A stretch of 64,000 nucleotides of DNA from Streptomyces sp. NBC_00568 (GCF_026341855.1 NZ_JAPENW010000001.1:496001-560000); one strand, 5' to 3'. Shown: positions 40,502 through 48,677, counted from the first letter of the stretch. Made by a program: numbers and translations. Notes: generated by a model not told the origin, from the sequence alone.

Positions 40502-41502
40502 CGGGTCCCCCGGTCCGCGTACTGCTCCAGCTCGGAGGCCTGGTCCTTGGTGATGATCTGCGGTCCGGTGAGGACGGGCCGGCCCCCGCCGAGGACGTCC
40601 GCGTTGTACTTGTAGAGCCAGAGCAGGTCCACGGCCTCGTAGCCCTGGAGGTAGGGCTGCTGGTCGACGGCGAAGCCGAGGGTGCCGTCCTTGAGCCCGG
40701 CGGCCACCTTGGCGTTCAGGTCGAAGGTGTCGATCTCGGCCTTGCTGCCCGCGTCCGCCTTGGCCTTGACCGCGGTGTCCGCGAACGGCGCGCCGAGCGT
40801 GACGACCGAGTCGATGGACCCGTCGGCCTGGAGCTTGGCGCCGATGGACGACTGCACGTCGGGCATGCTGGTGCCCTGGACGTAGAGGTTCTGCACGGTG
40901 CCGTCGAACGTCTTCCTGACGCCGGCGCAGCGCTGCTCGTGGCCGACGTTGCCCTGCTCGTGCAGGACGCACAGGGCCTTCTTGCGGCCCCGCTTGTTCA
41001 GCTCCTCGCCGACCGCCTCACCGGCGATCGTCTCGTCCTGGCCGATGTGGGTGAGCGCGCCGAAGGCCTTCGACTCCTCGGAGCCGGAGTTCACCGTGAT
41101 CACCGGGATGCCGGCCTCGCGGGCACGCGCGACGGCGGCCTTCATCGCGTCGGGCTTGGCCAGCGAGACGATGATGCCGTCGACCTTCTTGTCGACCGCG
41201 GCGTCCACGAGCTGTGCCTGCTGCTGCGCCTCGTCGTCGTGCGAGTACAGGAAGTTGATGTTGTCCTTGTCGGCGGCCTGCTGGGCGCCCTTCTGCACGA
41301 TGTCCCAGAAGGTGTCGCCATCGCCCGAGTGGGTGATCATCGCGAAGGTCCACCTGGGGGTGTCCACCGCGGCCCTGCCATGGGCCTCCGCCGCCTTGCG
41401 GGCGTCCTCGGCCCGCTTCCCGCCGGTGCTGCTGCATCCCGCGAGGGACACCGTCAGCGCTCCTGCCAGCGCGATGGTCACCCAGGTCCGAGTCCGTGCC
41501 AC
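40498..41502 (-). CDS. Sugar-binding lipoprotein of ABC transporter (periplasmic-binding protein type I)
   Basis: A 334-residue lipoprotein: signal [18 protein letters not shown] with the lipidated Cys at 23, then a PBP1 fold ([65 protein letters not shown]). This is the ribose/galactose/myo-inositol-binding class. GTG 41500-41502 is chosen because the lipoprotein signal begins there, with AAGG a few bases upstream. It is the first gene of the operon. The divergent Gfo/Idh dehydrogenase beyond the GntR gene would suit inositol or a related polyol, but the sugar is not determined. Confidence 0.92.
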   Translation of the reverse strand: MARTRTWVTIALAGALTVSLAGCSSTGGKRAEDARKAAEAHGRAAVDTPRWTFAMITHSGDGDTFWDIVQKGAQQAADKDNINFLYSHDDEAQQQAQLVDAAVDKKVDGIIVSLAKPDAMKAAVARAREAGIPVITVNSGSEESKAFGALTHIGQDETIAGEAVGEELNKRGRKKALCVLHEQGNVGHEQRCAGVRKTFDGTVQNLYVQGTSMPDVQSSIGAKLQADGSIDSVVTLGAPFADTAVKAKADAGSKAEIDTFDLNAKVAAGLKDGTLGFAVDQQPYLQGYEAVDLLWLYKYNADVLGGGRPVLTGPQIITKDQASELEQYADRGTR

Positions 41503-41802
41503 GAGGCCTTGCCCTTCTTGCCGTGCTCCTTGGTGTGCCGGGCCAAGCGGACCGGCCCGGGGGCCCTTCCGCGGGCCCTTCGGGGCCGGTGTCGAACCGG
41601 CCCAAACGACCAAGTATCGATCACGGGGATCATCCACCCGACCGGCGGGTCCCGCGCGCGATGCGCTTCAGGGGCGTGGCGGGGCCACTCACGTGGTGTC
41701 GACGGGGGCGCTCGGAGGCCTGCGCACGAGCCCGTCAGGATCCGGGGAACCGCCCGCCGCGCCGGTCGCCGTCCGCGGCACGGCGCTCGCCGGGCGAGCG
41801 GG
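41503..41802. promoter_or_regulatory. Promoter region of the sugar ABC operon
   Basis: 300 bp between the gntR stop and the binding-protein start, both on the minus strand. It holds the gntR terminator hairpin (41784-41800) and, on the minus strand, a GATACT sequence (41613-41618) that could be a -10 box about 110 bp from the start codon. I find no copy of the TTGTCCGGACAA operator here and no reading frame that looks coding. Confidence 0.45.
41784..41800 (-). terminator. Short hairpin just after gntR
   Basis: CGCTCGC and GCGAGCG pair around CGG, two bases beyond the gntR stop codon (minus strand). A compact GC-rich stem suited to ending the gntR transcript before the sugar operon promoter. 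Confidence 0.5.
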
Positions 41803-42567
41803 TCACGGCCGTACGAGGAGCTGGAACTCGAAGGAGTAGCGCGAGGCGCGGTAGATGTGGGAGCCGAACTCGACGGCGCGGCCGGTGTCGTCGAAGGTGG
41901 TGCGCTGCATGGTGAGGAGGGGAGCCCCGGCCGGTTCGCCGAGCCGTTCGCCCTCCTCCGCGCTCGCCGCGCGGGCACCGACGGACTGGCGGGCGCTGTG
42001 CAGGGTGATCCCGGCGCCGCGCATCAGCCGGTACAGGCCGGTGGTCTCCATCCGGTCGCTGTCGAGCTCCAGCAGGCCGGGGGGCAGGAAGTTGCAGAGG
42101 TACGCCATCGGCTCACCGTGCGCGAGACGGAGCCGCTCGACACGGTGGACCTCGCTGTCCTCGGCCACCCCGAGGGCGGCGGCGATCTCGGTGGACGCCG
42201 GTTCGACGGTGTTGACGACCACCTGGGTCGCGGGGCGCTGGCCCGCCGATTCCAGGTCGTCGTAGAGGCTGCTGAGTTCCAGGGGGCGCTTGACCTGGCT
42301 GTGCACGACCTGGGTGCCGACGCCGCGGCGCCGTACGAGCAGGCCCTTGTCGACGAGGGACTGGATGGCCTGGCGGACCGTGGGGCGGGACAGGCCGAGC
42401 CGCGCGGCGAGCTCGATCTCGTTGCCGAGCAGGCTGCCCGGGGTCAGTGCTCCGTGCTCGATGGCGGCCTCGAGTTGCTGCGACAGCTGGAAGTACAGCG
42501 GGACCGGGCTGCTGCGGTCGACGCTGAGCTGGAGCGACACGGTCGGATCCACATCTGGTTTGGGCAC
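41803..42567 (-). CDS. GntR-family (HutC subfamily) transcriptional regulator
   Basis: A 254-residue repressor. The winged helix (about 18-85) has PLYFQLSQQLEAAIEHGALT, EIELAARLGLSRPTVRQAIQ and KGLLVRRRGVGTQVV. A UTRA ligand-binding domain (100-250) has RVERLRLAHGEPMAYLCNFLP. I chose GTG 42565-42567 because a TACGCT -10-like box ends six bases before it, which fits a leaderless mRNA. An earlier ATG-like extension lacks support. A perfect 12-bp palindrome (42617-42628) between it and the divergent dehydrogenase is its probable operator. It probably controls the sugar operon and the dehydrogenase. Confidence 0.92.
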   Translation of the reverse strand: MPKPDVDPTVSLQLSVDRSSPVPLYFQLSQQLEAAIEHGALTPGSLLGNEIELAARLGLSRPTVRQAIQSLVDKGLLVRRRGVGTQVVHSQVKRPLELSSLYDDLESAGQRPATQVVVNTVEPASTEIAAALGVAEDSEVHRVERLRLAHGEPMAYLCNFLPPGLLELDSDRMETTGLYRLMRGAGITLHSARQSVGARAASAEEGERLGEPAGAPLLTMQRTTFDDTGRAVEFGSHIYRASRYSFEFQLLVRP

Positions 42568-42616
42568 GGCCCGAGCGTAGCTCCGGGAGATGTTGACGGG
42601 AAGTTGTGAAGTTCGA

Positions 42617-42628
42617 TTGTCCGGACAA
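42617..42628. promoter_or_regulatory. TTGTCCGGACAA palindrome, candidate GntR operator
   Basis: A perfect 12-bp palindrome in the 101-bp gap between gntR and the Gfo/Idh gene. It lies four bases upstream of a TTGACA -35 box (42633-42638) of the plus-strand gene. HutC-type GntR proteins bind palindromes of about this size. Confidence 0.6.
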
Positions 42629-42668
42629 AGCATTGACAGCACGGCGGGTCGGCCCTCACTTTGTTCCC

Positions 42669-43682
42669 ATGCGCATCGGACTCATCGGAGCGGGTCGTAT
42701 CGGTACATTTCATGCGACCACTCTCAGCCGTCACCGTGAGGTCGGCGGCTCCCTCATCGTCACGGACGCGGACCCCGCACGGGCTCAGCGACTGGCGGAC
42801 CGGCTGGGCGCGACAGCGGCGCCCAGCGTGAACGAGATCTTCACCTGGGGCGTGGACGCGGTGGTCATCACCGCCGCCACCTCGGCCCACGCCGAACTGA
42901 TCGGTCGGGCAGCACGCTCCGGGCTCCCGGTCTTCTGCGAGAAGCCCATAGCGCTCGATCTGGCGGGCACGCTGGCCGCGCTCGCCGAGGTGGACGCCGC
43001 CGGAACGGTTCTGCAGATGGGATTCCAGCGCCGCTTCGACGTGGGCTACACGGTCGCCCGCGAGGCAGTGCGGTCGGGCCGGCTCGGCCGGCTGCACACC
43101 GTACGCGCGATGACGTCCGACCAGTCGCCGCCCCCGGCCGAATACCTCCCGCTCTCCGGAGGGCTCTACCGCGACTGCCTGATCCACGACTTCGACATGC
43201 TGCGCTGGGTCACCGGCCGCGAGGTCGTCCAGGTCTACGCGGCCGGCTCCGACGCCGGACCCGCGATGTTCCGCGAGGCGGGCGACATCGACACCGGCGC
43301 GGCCGTCCTCACCTTCGACGACGGCATGCTCGCGACGGCGACGGCCACCCGGGTGAACGGCGCGGGCTACGACGTCCGCATGGAGCTCTCCGGCGAACTG
43401 GACCAGATCACCGTCGGCCTGGACGACCGTACGCCGATCGCCTCGACCGAACCCGCCGGACCGCCGCCCGCGGACAAGCCGTGGACGGGCTTCCTGGAAC
43501 GCTTCGGCCCCGCGTACGAGGCGGAGCTCGCCGCCTTCGTCGAGGTGGTCCGCGGCGAACGCCCGAACCCCTGCGACGGCCGCGAGGCACTGGAGGCGCT
43601 GCGCATCGCCGAGGCCTGCGAGCTGTCGCGGCGCGAGCGACGCGCGGTCTCACCGGCGGAGATCCCGGGCGGCCGGGACTGA
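42669..43682 (+). CDS. Gfo/Idh/MocA-family oxidoreductase (inositol 2-dehydrogenase-like)
   Basis: A 337-residue NAD(P)-dependent sugar or polyol dehydrogenase. The N-terminal Rossmann fold has GLIGAGRIGTFHA, then TAATSAHAELI and FCEKPIALD, with Lys of the catalytic EKP motif. The C-terminal domain has the catalytic DCLIHDFDMLRW (Asp and His). The pattern is close to IolG. A TTGACA -35 box and a weak CACTTT -10 place the transcript start at or near ATG 42669, with no ribosome site, so it is probably leaderless. Divergent from gntR, it presumably oxidises the sugar carried by the adjacent transporter. Confidence 0.9.
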   Translation: MRIGLIGAGRIGTFHATTLSRHREVGGSLIVTDADPARAQRLADRLGATAAPSVNEIFTWGVDAVVITAATSAHAELIGRAARSGLPVFCEKPIALDLAGTLAALAEVDAAGTVLQMGFQRRFDVGYTVAREAVRSGRLGRLHTVRAMTSDQSPPPAEYLPLSGGLYRDCLIHDFDMLRWVTGREVVQVYAAGSDAGPAMFREAGDIDTGAAVLTFDDGMLATATATRVNGAGYDVRMELSGELDQITVGLDDRTPIASTEPAGPPPADKPWTGFLERFGPAYEAELAAFVEVVRGERPNPCDGREALEALRIAEACELSRRERRAVSPAEIPGGRD

Positions 43683-43683
43683 C

Positions 43684-43700
43684 GGGCGCACATCGCGCCC
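43684..43700. terminator. Short hairpin between convergent genes
   Basis: GGGCGC and GCGCCC pair around a 5-base loop two bases after the dehydrogenase stop codon. It sits between convergent genes and could end both transcripts, although the stem is short. Confidence 0.35.
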
Positions 43701-43750
43701 CGAACCCGGCCGTCCGCCGGTTCACGAGCCCCCGGCGGCCGTGCGGTCGC

Positions 43751-44242
43751 TCAGCCGAGCAGCCGCACGGCCGGGCTCTCCCGGTCGACGCCGAGCAGCC
43801 GGTCGCAGTGCTCGCACGTCAGCCGGTACGGCCGCACCAGGTTGGTCTGGATGCTGCCGGTGCCCGACTCCTTCGCGTCCGGACAGTAATAGGCGAGGCG
43901 CAGCCGCACCCAGGGGTGACTGGTGGGCGCGGCGGCCTTGATGCCGTCGCGGGTGTCGGTGAAGGGAGCCCACCAGAAGTCGATCAGCGCCCGGACCGCC
44001 AGCCGCTCCGGGCCACTGGTCGTGTCGAACCCCGCGAGCCTGGCGGCGGTGTGGTGGCGCTTGAATCCGCTGCGGCTTCCGGAGCACAGCGCCTGCTCGG
44101 CCCCGCGGTCGAACACCGTCGTCCGCCCGGTCCGCTCACAGACGAAGCAGTCCAGGCTGAACTCCAACTGGGAGCGCCAGTAGAGCCGGTGGGAGTCCTC
44201 CAGGCCGGTCAGCTCCGCGGTGATCTCCGCCGTACGCAGCAC
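43751..44242 (-). CDS. Hypothetical protein with zinc-ribbon-like cysteines
   Basis: A 163-residue protein that I do not recognise. Cysteine pairs C32-x2-C35 (DCFVCERTG) and C143-x2-C146 (TCEHCDRL), with Cys120 in AYYCPDAK, suggest one or two zinc sites. Conserved-looking segments are FWWAPFTDTRDGIKAAAPTS and IQTNLVRPYRLTC. No membrane segment. ATG 44240-44242 is 31 bp after the P450 stop, so the two are probably cotranscribed. The link with the P450 is positional only. Confidence 0.75.
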   Translation of the reverse strand: MLRTAEITAELTGLEDSHRLYWRSQLEFSLDCFVCERTGRTTVFDRGAEQALCSGSRSGFKRHHTAARLAGFDTTSGPERLAVRALIDFWWAPFTDTRDGIKAAAPTSHPWVRLRLAYYCPDAKESGTGSIQTNLVRPYRLTCEHCDRLLGVDRESPAVRLLG

Positions 44243-44273
44243 GGTCGACGCTCCTCACGCGGCACCGGGCCGC

Positions 44274-45449
44274 TCACCAGCGCACCGGCATACGGCGCAC
44301 GCCTCGCATCAGCATGCCGGGCAGCCATCCGCTCGGCGGTCCGTCGAGCGCCAGGTCCGGGCACCGCTCCAGCAGGGAGCGGAGCGCCACGCGGGCTTCG
44401 ATCCGGGCCAGCGGCGCGCCCAGACAGTAATGGATGCCGTGCCCGAAGGCGAGATGTCCGCGGGCCTCGCGCCGGATGTCGAAGCGGTCGGGCGCCGGAT
44501 AGCGCACCCCGTCGCGGTCCGCCGCGGTGAGACCGATCATCACCGCTTCACCGGAGGCGATCGCCGTGCCGCCGATGTCGAGCGGCTCCGCGGCATACCG
44601 GAAGGTCGCGTTCTCCACCGGCCCCTCGTAGCGCAGGGTCTCCTCGATGGTGGCGTCGAGGAGCGTCATGTCGGCGCGCAGCGCGGCGAGTTGGTCGGGA
44701 TGGGCGAGCAGGGCCCGGACCGCTCCGGCGATGAGGTTGACCGTCGTCTCGTGTCCGGCGATCAGGAGCACGAACGCCATGCCGCGCAACTCCTGCGGCG
44801 AGAGCCGGTCTCCGTCCTCCGCGGTGGTGCGGATGAGGCCGCTGAGCAGGTCGTCCGCGGGACCCGCACTCCGTTTGTCCTCGATCAAGTCGCCCAGATA
44901 GGCGGAGAGTTGGACGAAGGCCGCGTGCTCGCTCTCGGCGCTGGTGGGCGCGACCGCCTCCGTGGACATCGCGCGGAAGGCCGCCCGGTCCACCTCGGGC
45001 ACCCCGAGCAGCTCGCAGATGACCGTCAGCGGGAGCGGATAGGCGAACGTCTCGACGAGGTCGGCGCGTCCGCGCGGGAGCATCGCGTCGAGCAGCTCGT
45101 CGGTGATCTCCTGGACCCGCGGGCGCAGCGCCGCCACCCGCCGAGGGGTGAACTCACGCGCGATCAGCGCCCGCAGCCGGGTGTGCCGCGGCGGGTCGGC
45201 GACCAGCAGATGTTTGCCGATCAGCTCCTCGTCGAGGAACGTGACCCCGATCTTCTCCGCGTCCTTGGCCAGCCGCGGGTCGGCGAGCGCGGCCCGGGCC
45301 TCCTCGTACCCGACGACGAGCCAGGTCTCGTGGCGCGCGTCCGGCGACGGCAGGCGCACCCGGTGCACCGGACCGAGCGCGCGTAACTCGGCGTAGACCG
45401 GGTGCGGGTCCTCGGTGAACCGCGCCCCGTACTCCCCCAGATCGATCAC
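44274..45449 (-). CDS. Cytochrome P450
   Basis: A 391-residue soluble monooxygenase. The heme-ligand Cys342 lies in FGHGIHYCLGAPLAR, the I-helix oxygen-activation motif is AGHETT (231-236), the K-helix ExxR is Glu270-x-x-Arg273, and HLLVADPPRHTRLR is the C-helix region. The pattern resembles the CYP105/CYP107 group. Start GTG 45447-45449 behind AGAGGGGGAG. It lies 43 bp after the response regulator, so the two-component operon may extend into it. No ferredoxin gene or biosynthetic cluster is next to it; substrate unknown. Confidence 0.93.
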   Translation of the reverse strand: MIDLGEYGARFTEDPHPVYAELRALGPVHRVRLPSPDARHETWLVVGYEEARAALADPRLAKDAEKIGVTFLDEELIGKHLLVADPPRHTRLRALIAREFTPRRVAALRPRVQEITDELLDAMLPRGRADLVETFAYPLPLTVICELLGVPEVDRAAFRAMSTEAVAPTSAESEHAAFVQLSAYLGDLIEDKRSAGPADDLLSGLIRTTAEDGDRLSPQELRGMAFVLLIAGHETTVNLIAGAVRALLAHPDQLAALRADMTLLDATIEETLRYEGPVENATFRYAAEPLDIGGTAIASGEAVMIGLTAADRDGVRYPAPDRFDIRREARGHLAFGHGIHYCLGAPLARIEARVALRSLLERCPDLALDGPPSGWLPGMLMRGVRRMPVRW

Positions 45450-45492
45450 GACTCCCCCTCTCGCCCCACCGCTCAACGCGCGAGGGCCGCGA

Positions 45493-46164
45493 TCAGTGCC
45501 CGTCCCCCTCCAACAGCCCGGCGTCGTACGCCAACAGGGCGATCTGCACACGGTTGTTGAGATCCAGCTTGGCCAGGATCCGCGAGACGTGCGTCTTGAC
45601 CGTGGCGACACTCATGAACAGTTCGCCGGCGATCTCCGCGTTCGAACTCCCCCGCCCGACGGCCACGGCGACCTCGCGCTCCCGCTCGTTCAGTACAGCC
45701 ACCCGTGAACGCGCCCCGGACCTGCGGGTGTCGGGGGCGGAACCCGCGGCGTGTTCCATCAACTGGCGGGTGACGGTGGGCGACAGCACCGGATCTCCGG
45801 CCGCGACCCGGCGTACCGCCGCCAGGATCTCCGCGGGCGGGGTGTCCTTGAGGACGAAACCGGCCGCGCCCGCCCGCAGCGCGCGCAGCACCTGGTCGTC
45901 GGCGTGAAAGGTCGTCAGGACCACTACCTGGGGCGCCTCTTCGCGCCTGCGGAGCCGCTCGGTGGCCGTCAGTCCGTCGACGTTCGGCATCCTGATGTCC
46001 ATCAGGACGACGTCGGGCCGGGTGCGGTCGACGAGCGCCTCCACCTCGCCACCGTCCGCGGCCTCACCGACGATCTCGACGTCCTCGGCGCCGCCCATCA
46101 TGAGGGACAGCCCCGCTCTCACCAAGGGGTCGTCATCGACGAGCAGCACACGAATCGCAGTCAT
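45493..46164 (-). CDS. NarL/FixJ-type response regulator
   Basis: A 223-residue regulator. The receiver has LLVDDDPL, the phospho-acceptor Asp56 (VVLMDIRMP) and Lys in VLKDTPP. The LuxR-type helix-turn-helix is LNEREREVAVAVGRGSSNAEIAGEL. ATG 46162-46164 has AGGTGGG upstream; a GTG three codons earlier is possible. The kinase gene stops 377 bp away instead of overlapping as usual, because a repeat-rich block lies between. Downstream are a P450 and a small unknown that it may control. Confidence 0.92.
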   Translation of the reverse strand: MTAIRVLLVDDDPLVRAGLSLMMGGAEDVEIVGEAADGGEVEALVDRTRPDVVLMDIRMPNVDGLTATERLRRREEAPQVVVLTTFHADDQVLRALRAGAAGFVLKDTPPAEILAAVRRVAAGDPVLSPTVTRQLMEHAAGSAPDTRRSGARSRVAVLNEREREVAVAVGRGSSNAEIAGELFMSVATVKTHVSRILAKLDLNNRVQIALLAYDAGLLEGDGH

Positions 46165-46227
46165 GGCACCCACCTAACCAGCTCCCCAAGCAGTCCATCG
46201 CCCCCTCCGCCCCTACCCGACCCACCC

Positions 46228-46244
46228 CTGGGGCTCCGCCCCAG
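46228..46244. repeat. CTGGGGC-TCC-GCCCCAG hairpin of a common Streptomyces repeat
   Basis: Perfect 7-bp arms around TCC, followed by CCCCCGCTCCTCAAACGCCG. From memory, this combination is a frequent intergenic repeat in Streptomyces genomes. Being just upstream of the response regulator start, it may affect its transcription. Confidence 0.5.
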
Positions 46245-46272
46245 CCCCCGCTCCTCAAACGCCGGAGGGGCT

Positions 46273-46368
46273 GAATCTTCACCACGCACGACCCACAGCC
46301 GGGATCCGGCGGAAGGGGCCGAATCTTCACCACGCACGACCCGCAGCCGGGATCCGGCGGAAGGGGCC
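46273..46368. repeat. 48-bp tandem repeat, two copies
   Basis: Units 46273-46320 and 46321-46368 are identical except for one base (CCCACAG versus CCCGCAG). Each starts GAATCTTCACCACGCACGAC and ends GGCGGAAGGGGCC. A degenerate partial copy of the unit's end (CCGGAGGGGCT) precedes the first. No reading frame is maintained. Confidence 0.8.
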
Positions 46369-46479
46369 GTGCCGGTACATCCCTATGTCCGTCGCTTACG
46401 TTCGGATCGAGCAGCGGCTCCCGTTCAGCACTCACGTCTGATCCAGCGGCGACGGACTGGGATGTACCGGCACGGCCCC
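46363..46479. repeat. Nested inverted repeat, about 117 bp
   Basis: Outer arms 46363-46383 and 46459-46479 are perfect over 21 bp (starting GGGGCCGTGCC and ending GGCACGGCCCC). Just inside, GTCCGTCGC (46387-46395) pairs with GCGACGGAC (46449-46457). This gives about 30 bp of nearly continuous stem with a loop of about 50 bases. It resembles a small non-autonomous element or a large RNA hairpin within the kinase-regulator gap. Confidence 0.8.
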
Positions 46480-46541
46480 GCCCCACCCACCGGACCCGAC
46501 CCGACCCGACCCGACCCGGAAACGCCAGCGCGAGCGAACCC

Positions 46542-47816
46542 TCACCGCCCCCACGGCAACCAGGCCCGAACCCGAAACCCCCCGTCCCCCACCGCCCCGT
46601 GCTCGAGCCGCCCTCCCGCCAGAGTCGCCCGCTCCGTCAACCCGATCAGCCCCTGCCCGGACCCCGGCACCTTCGGCACCTCGCCCGGCGGCGCGGAATT
46701 GGCGACGGTCACGGTCAGCCCGTCCCCGGCAGCCCCCCGCACCGTCACCGTGACCTCCGCCCCGGGCGCGTGCTTGCGGGCATTGGTCAGTCCCTCCTGG
46801 GTGATGCGGTACGCGGTGCGGCCGACGGACGCGGGCACGGCGGCCGGGTCGGCGACACGGTTGTCGAGAACGACCTTCGTACCGGCGGAACGCGACTCGG
46901 CGACCAGCCCGTCGAGCGCCGCGAGCGTCGGCTGCGGCCGCCCCGCGTCGTCGGAGTCCCCGGCCCGCAGCACCCCGATGATCTCGCGCAGGTCCTGCAG
47001 TGCCTCGTGCGCGCTCTCCCGGATGACGCCCGCGGCCCGGGCGACCTCCTCCCGGGGCGCGTCGGGCCGGAACTCCAACGCCCCCGCGTGCACGCTCAGC
47101 AACGTGAGCCGGTGCGCGAGCACGTCGTGCATCTCGCGCGCGATCGCCTCCCGGGCCAGCCGCTGCGCCTGCTCGGCCCGCAGCGCCGCCTCGGCCTCGG
47201 CCCGTCGCGCCCGGTCCCGCAGACTCAGCATGAGCTGCCGCTTGGACCGGACGAACATGCCCCAGCCGACCAACGCCGAGGTGAGCAGCGCGGTGACAGC
47301 GATGGCGGCGGGGTACGGCAGGTCCGGGTCGGGCCGCAGCCAGAAGTACGCCGGGAGCAGCGCCAGCTGGACGCCGGCGACGCAGGCCACGTAGCGGAAG
47401 GGCCGGTGCACAGCGAGGGTGAAGAGGGCGACCAGGCCCGCACCGCCCGCCGTGTTCGAGACCAGCCCGACCGGCATCATGGCGACGGCGAGCCCCAGCG
47501 GCCACCGGCGCCGCAGCCAGACCGCCGCACAGGCGAGCGCGCCGATCCACTGGTCGGCGACGGCGAGGCCGTGCGGGGTGTTCGGGTCGTCGGTCAGGGT
47601 GTTCGCGGCCGCGAGTCCGACGGCGACGGCCAGCAGGAAGAGGCCGAAGTCGACGACCCAGTCGCGCAGCGTGCGCCGCGGCCGTCCGGAACGCCCCGCA
47701 CGCTCGGCGTCGTGGTCGAGCTCGGCGGCCACGGCGGACGGCAGCAGCCAGCGTCGGCCCGGCAGGGTCGACGCGGGAACGTCACGGGGCTCGGGCGCCG
47801 GATTGTCACCACTCAC
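46542..47816 (-). CDS. DesK/NarX-type sensor histidine kinase
   Basis: A 424-residue membrane kinase. A cytoplasmic N-terminus precedes four to five membrane segments (about 52-190), a coiled coil, HisKA_3 with phospho-acceptor His230 (IAREMHDVLAHRL) and an ATPase domain (YRITQEGLTNARKHA, GQGLIGLTERATL). GTG 47814-47816 is chosen because a TAGATT -10-like box lies eight bases before it, which suits a leaderless start. An in-frame TTG three codons earlier is possible. Its partner is the regulator at 45493-46164, across the repeat block. Confidence 0.9.
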   Translation of the reverse strand: MSGDNPAPEPRDVPASTLPGRRWLLPSAVAAELDHDAERAGRSGRPRRTLRDWVVDFGLFLLAVAVGLAAANTLTDDPNTPHGLAVADQWIGALACAAVWLRRRWPLGLAVAMMPVGLVSNTAGGAGLVALFTLAVHRPFRYVACVAGVQLALLPAYFWLRPDPDLPYPAAIAVTALLTSALVGWGMFVRSKRQLMLSLRDRARRAEAEAALRAEQAQRLAREAIAREMHDVLAHRLTLLSVHAGALEFRPDAPREEVARAAGVIRESAHEALQDLREIIGVLRAGDSDDAGRPQPTLAALDGLVAESRSAGTKVVLDNRVADPAAVPASVGRTAYRITQEGLTNARKHAPGAEVTVTVRGAAGDGLTVTVANSAPPGEVPKVPGSGQGLIGLTERATLAGGRLEHGAVGDGGFRVRAWLPWGR

Positions 47817-47995
47817 GGTCGACAAATCTACGCAGCCGAACCCGCCGCCACCTCCCCACGAGCACGGTCACCGACCAAAGTCGGCCCACTTCAGACTTTC
47901 GTCGGGCCGAGGGCCTGGCACCCCGCGACTTCGGTCGGACAGCCCTCGCCCCGCGGCCGATGTGCCTGGGGGGTCCGCGGGGCGAGGGTCGTCCC

Positions 47996-48202
47996 ATGAA
48001 GCAGATTCTGGAGGTGCTCGGATTCGTCGCCCTGGTTCAGGGCGTCCTCGGCCTGGTCCAGGAGATCACGGGCCGACTGCACGGGTGGGGACTCGTGCAG
48101 CGGCTCGGTCTCCTCGACGGTTTCGAGATCTACGCGAGCGCCGTACTCCTGGTGCTGGCGTTCGCGCTGTTCGCGGCCGCGGAGACCCAGAAGCCCGGCT
48201 GA
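47996..48202 (+). CDS. Small membrane protein
   Basis: A 68-residue protein with two hydrophobic helices (EVLGFVALVQGVLGLVQEI and YASAVLLVLAFALFAAAE) joined by a short loop containing GRLHGWGLVQRLG. ATG 47996 has GAGGG about ten bases upstream. Short, but with a good codon pattern and ribosome site. Function unknown. It converges on the RNase gene, 39 bp away. Confidence 0.7.
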   Translation: MKQILEVLGFVALVQGVLGLVQEITGRLHGWGLVQRLGLLDGFEIYASAVLLVLAFALFAAAETQKPG

Positions 48203-48241
48203 CCTCGGCCCGGACTCCCGGCGACCCCGCCCACCGGCCGA

Positions 48242-48634
48242 TCAGCAACCGAAGTTGATCAGCTTGAACGTGACGTAGTGGTCCGAGGTGTAGTAGTCCT
48301 CCAGGGTCTTCTTGCCGGTCACGATGCGACGGGCGCCACGCGTCGAGGATCCGGGCGTCTTGACCGTGTACTCGTGGTAGTACCCGGTGGACTGGGAGGG
48401 CAGAACACCCTCCCGGTTCTGGAAGACCGCCCCGTCCTGCGAGTACGGGAAGGGGCCTCCCGAGTCGATCAGATCCAGGGTGTCGTACGCCTGGGACGGC
48501 AGCGCGCCGTAGCAGATGCTGCCGACGGCGGTGGCCGCCGCGTTGGCCGGAACCACGGCGGTGCCGCCGACGAGCAGGGCGGACATGAGGGCCACGAGGG
48601 CACCGATGCGAGTGGTACGTGGGGGGAATCTCAT
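48242..48634 (-). CDS. Secreted guanyl-specific ribonuclease (RNase Sa family)
   Basis: A 130-residue precursor. A signal peptide (IGALVALMSALLVGG, cleavage after ANAAA) is followed by a 96-residue mature enzyme. Subtracting 34 aligns it with RNase Sa of Streptomyces: Cys41/Cys130 correspond to Cys7/Cys96, Glu88 to catalytic Glu54, Arg99 to Arg65, Arg103 to Arg69 and His119 to His85. Stretches such as GPFPYSQDGAVFQNRE and GYYHEYTVKTPG are nearly family consensus. It cuts RNA after G outside the cell. No barstar-like inhibitor gene lies next to it. The start at ATG 48632-48634 has a weak ribosome site. Confidence 0.94.
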   Translation of the reverse strand: MRFPPRTTRIGALVALMSALLVGGTAVVPANAAATAVGSICYGALPSQAYDTLDLIDSGGPFPYSQDGAVFQNREGVLPSQSTGYYHEYTVKTPGSSTRGARRIVTGKKTLEDYYTSDHYVTFKLINFGC

Positions 48635-48660
48635 GGACCTAGGATGACGCGCGTAGAGCA

Positions 48661-48677
48661 TGACATGTCAATGTCAA
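48661..48677 (-). promoter_or_regulatory. TGACATGTCA palindrome with overlapping TTGACA boxes
   Basis: On the minus strand the sequence reads TTGACATTGACATGTCA. It holds two TTGACA hexamers (48672-48677 and 48666-48671) and the perfect palindrome TGACATGTCA (48661-48670). It is about 30-45 bp upstream of the RNase ATG, so it is probably the promoter, with a regulator site on the -35 region. Confidence 0.5.

Noticed and set aside
44274..45449. P450 as part of a secondary-metabolite gene cluster
   Set aside because: No polyketide, NRPS, terpene or other core biosynthetic gene is within 15 kb. The siderophore synthetase fragment at the right edge is too far away and unrelated in strand context.
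46273..46368. CRISPR-like repeats
   Set aside because: The two 48-bp units are directly adjacent without spacers and no cas genes are present. It is a tandem duplication.
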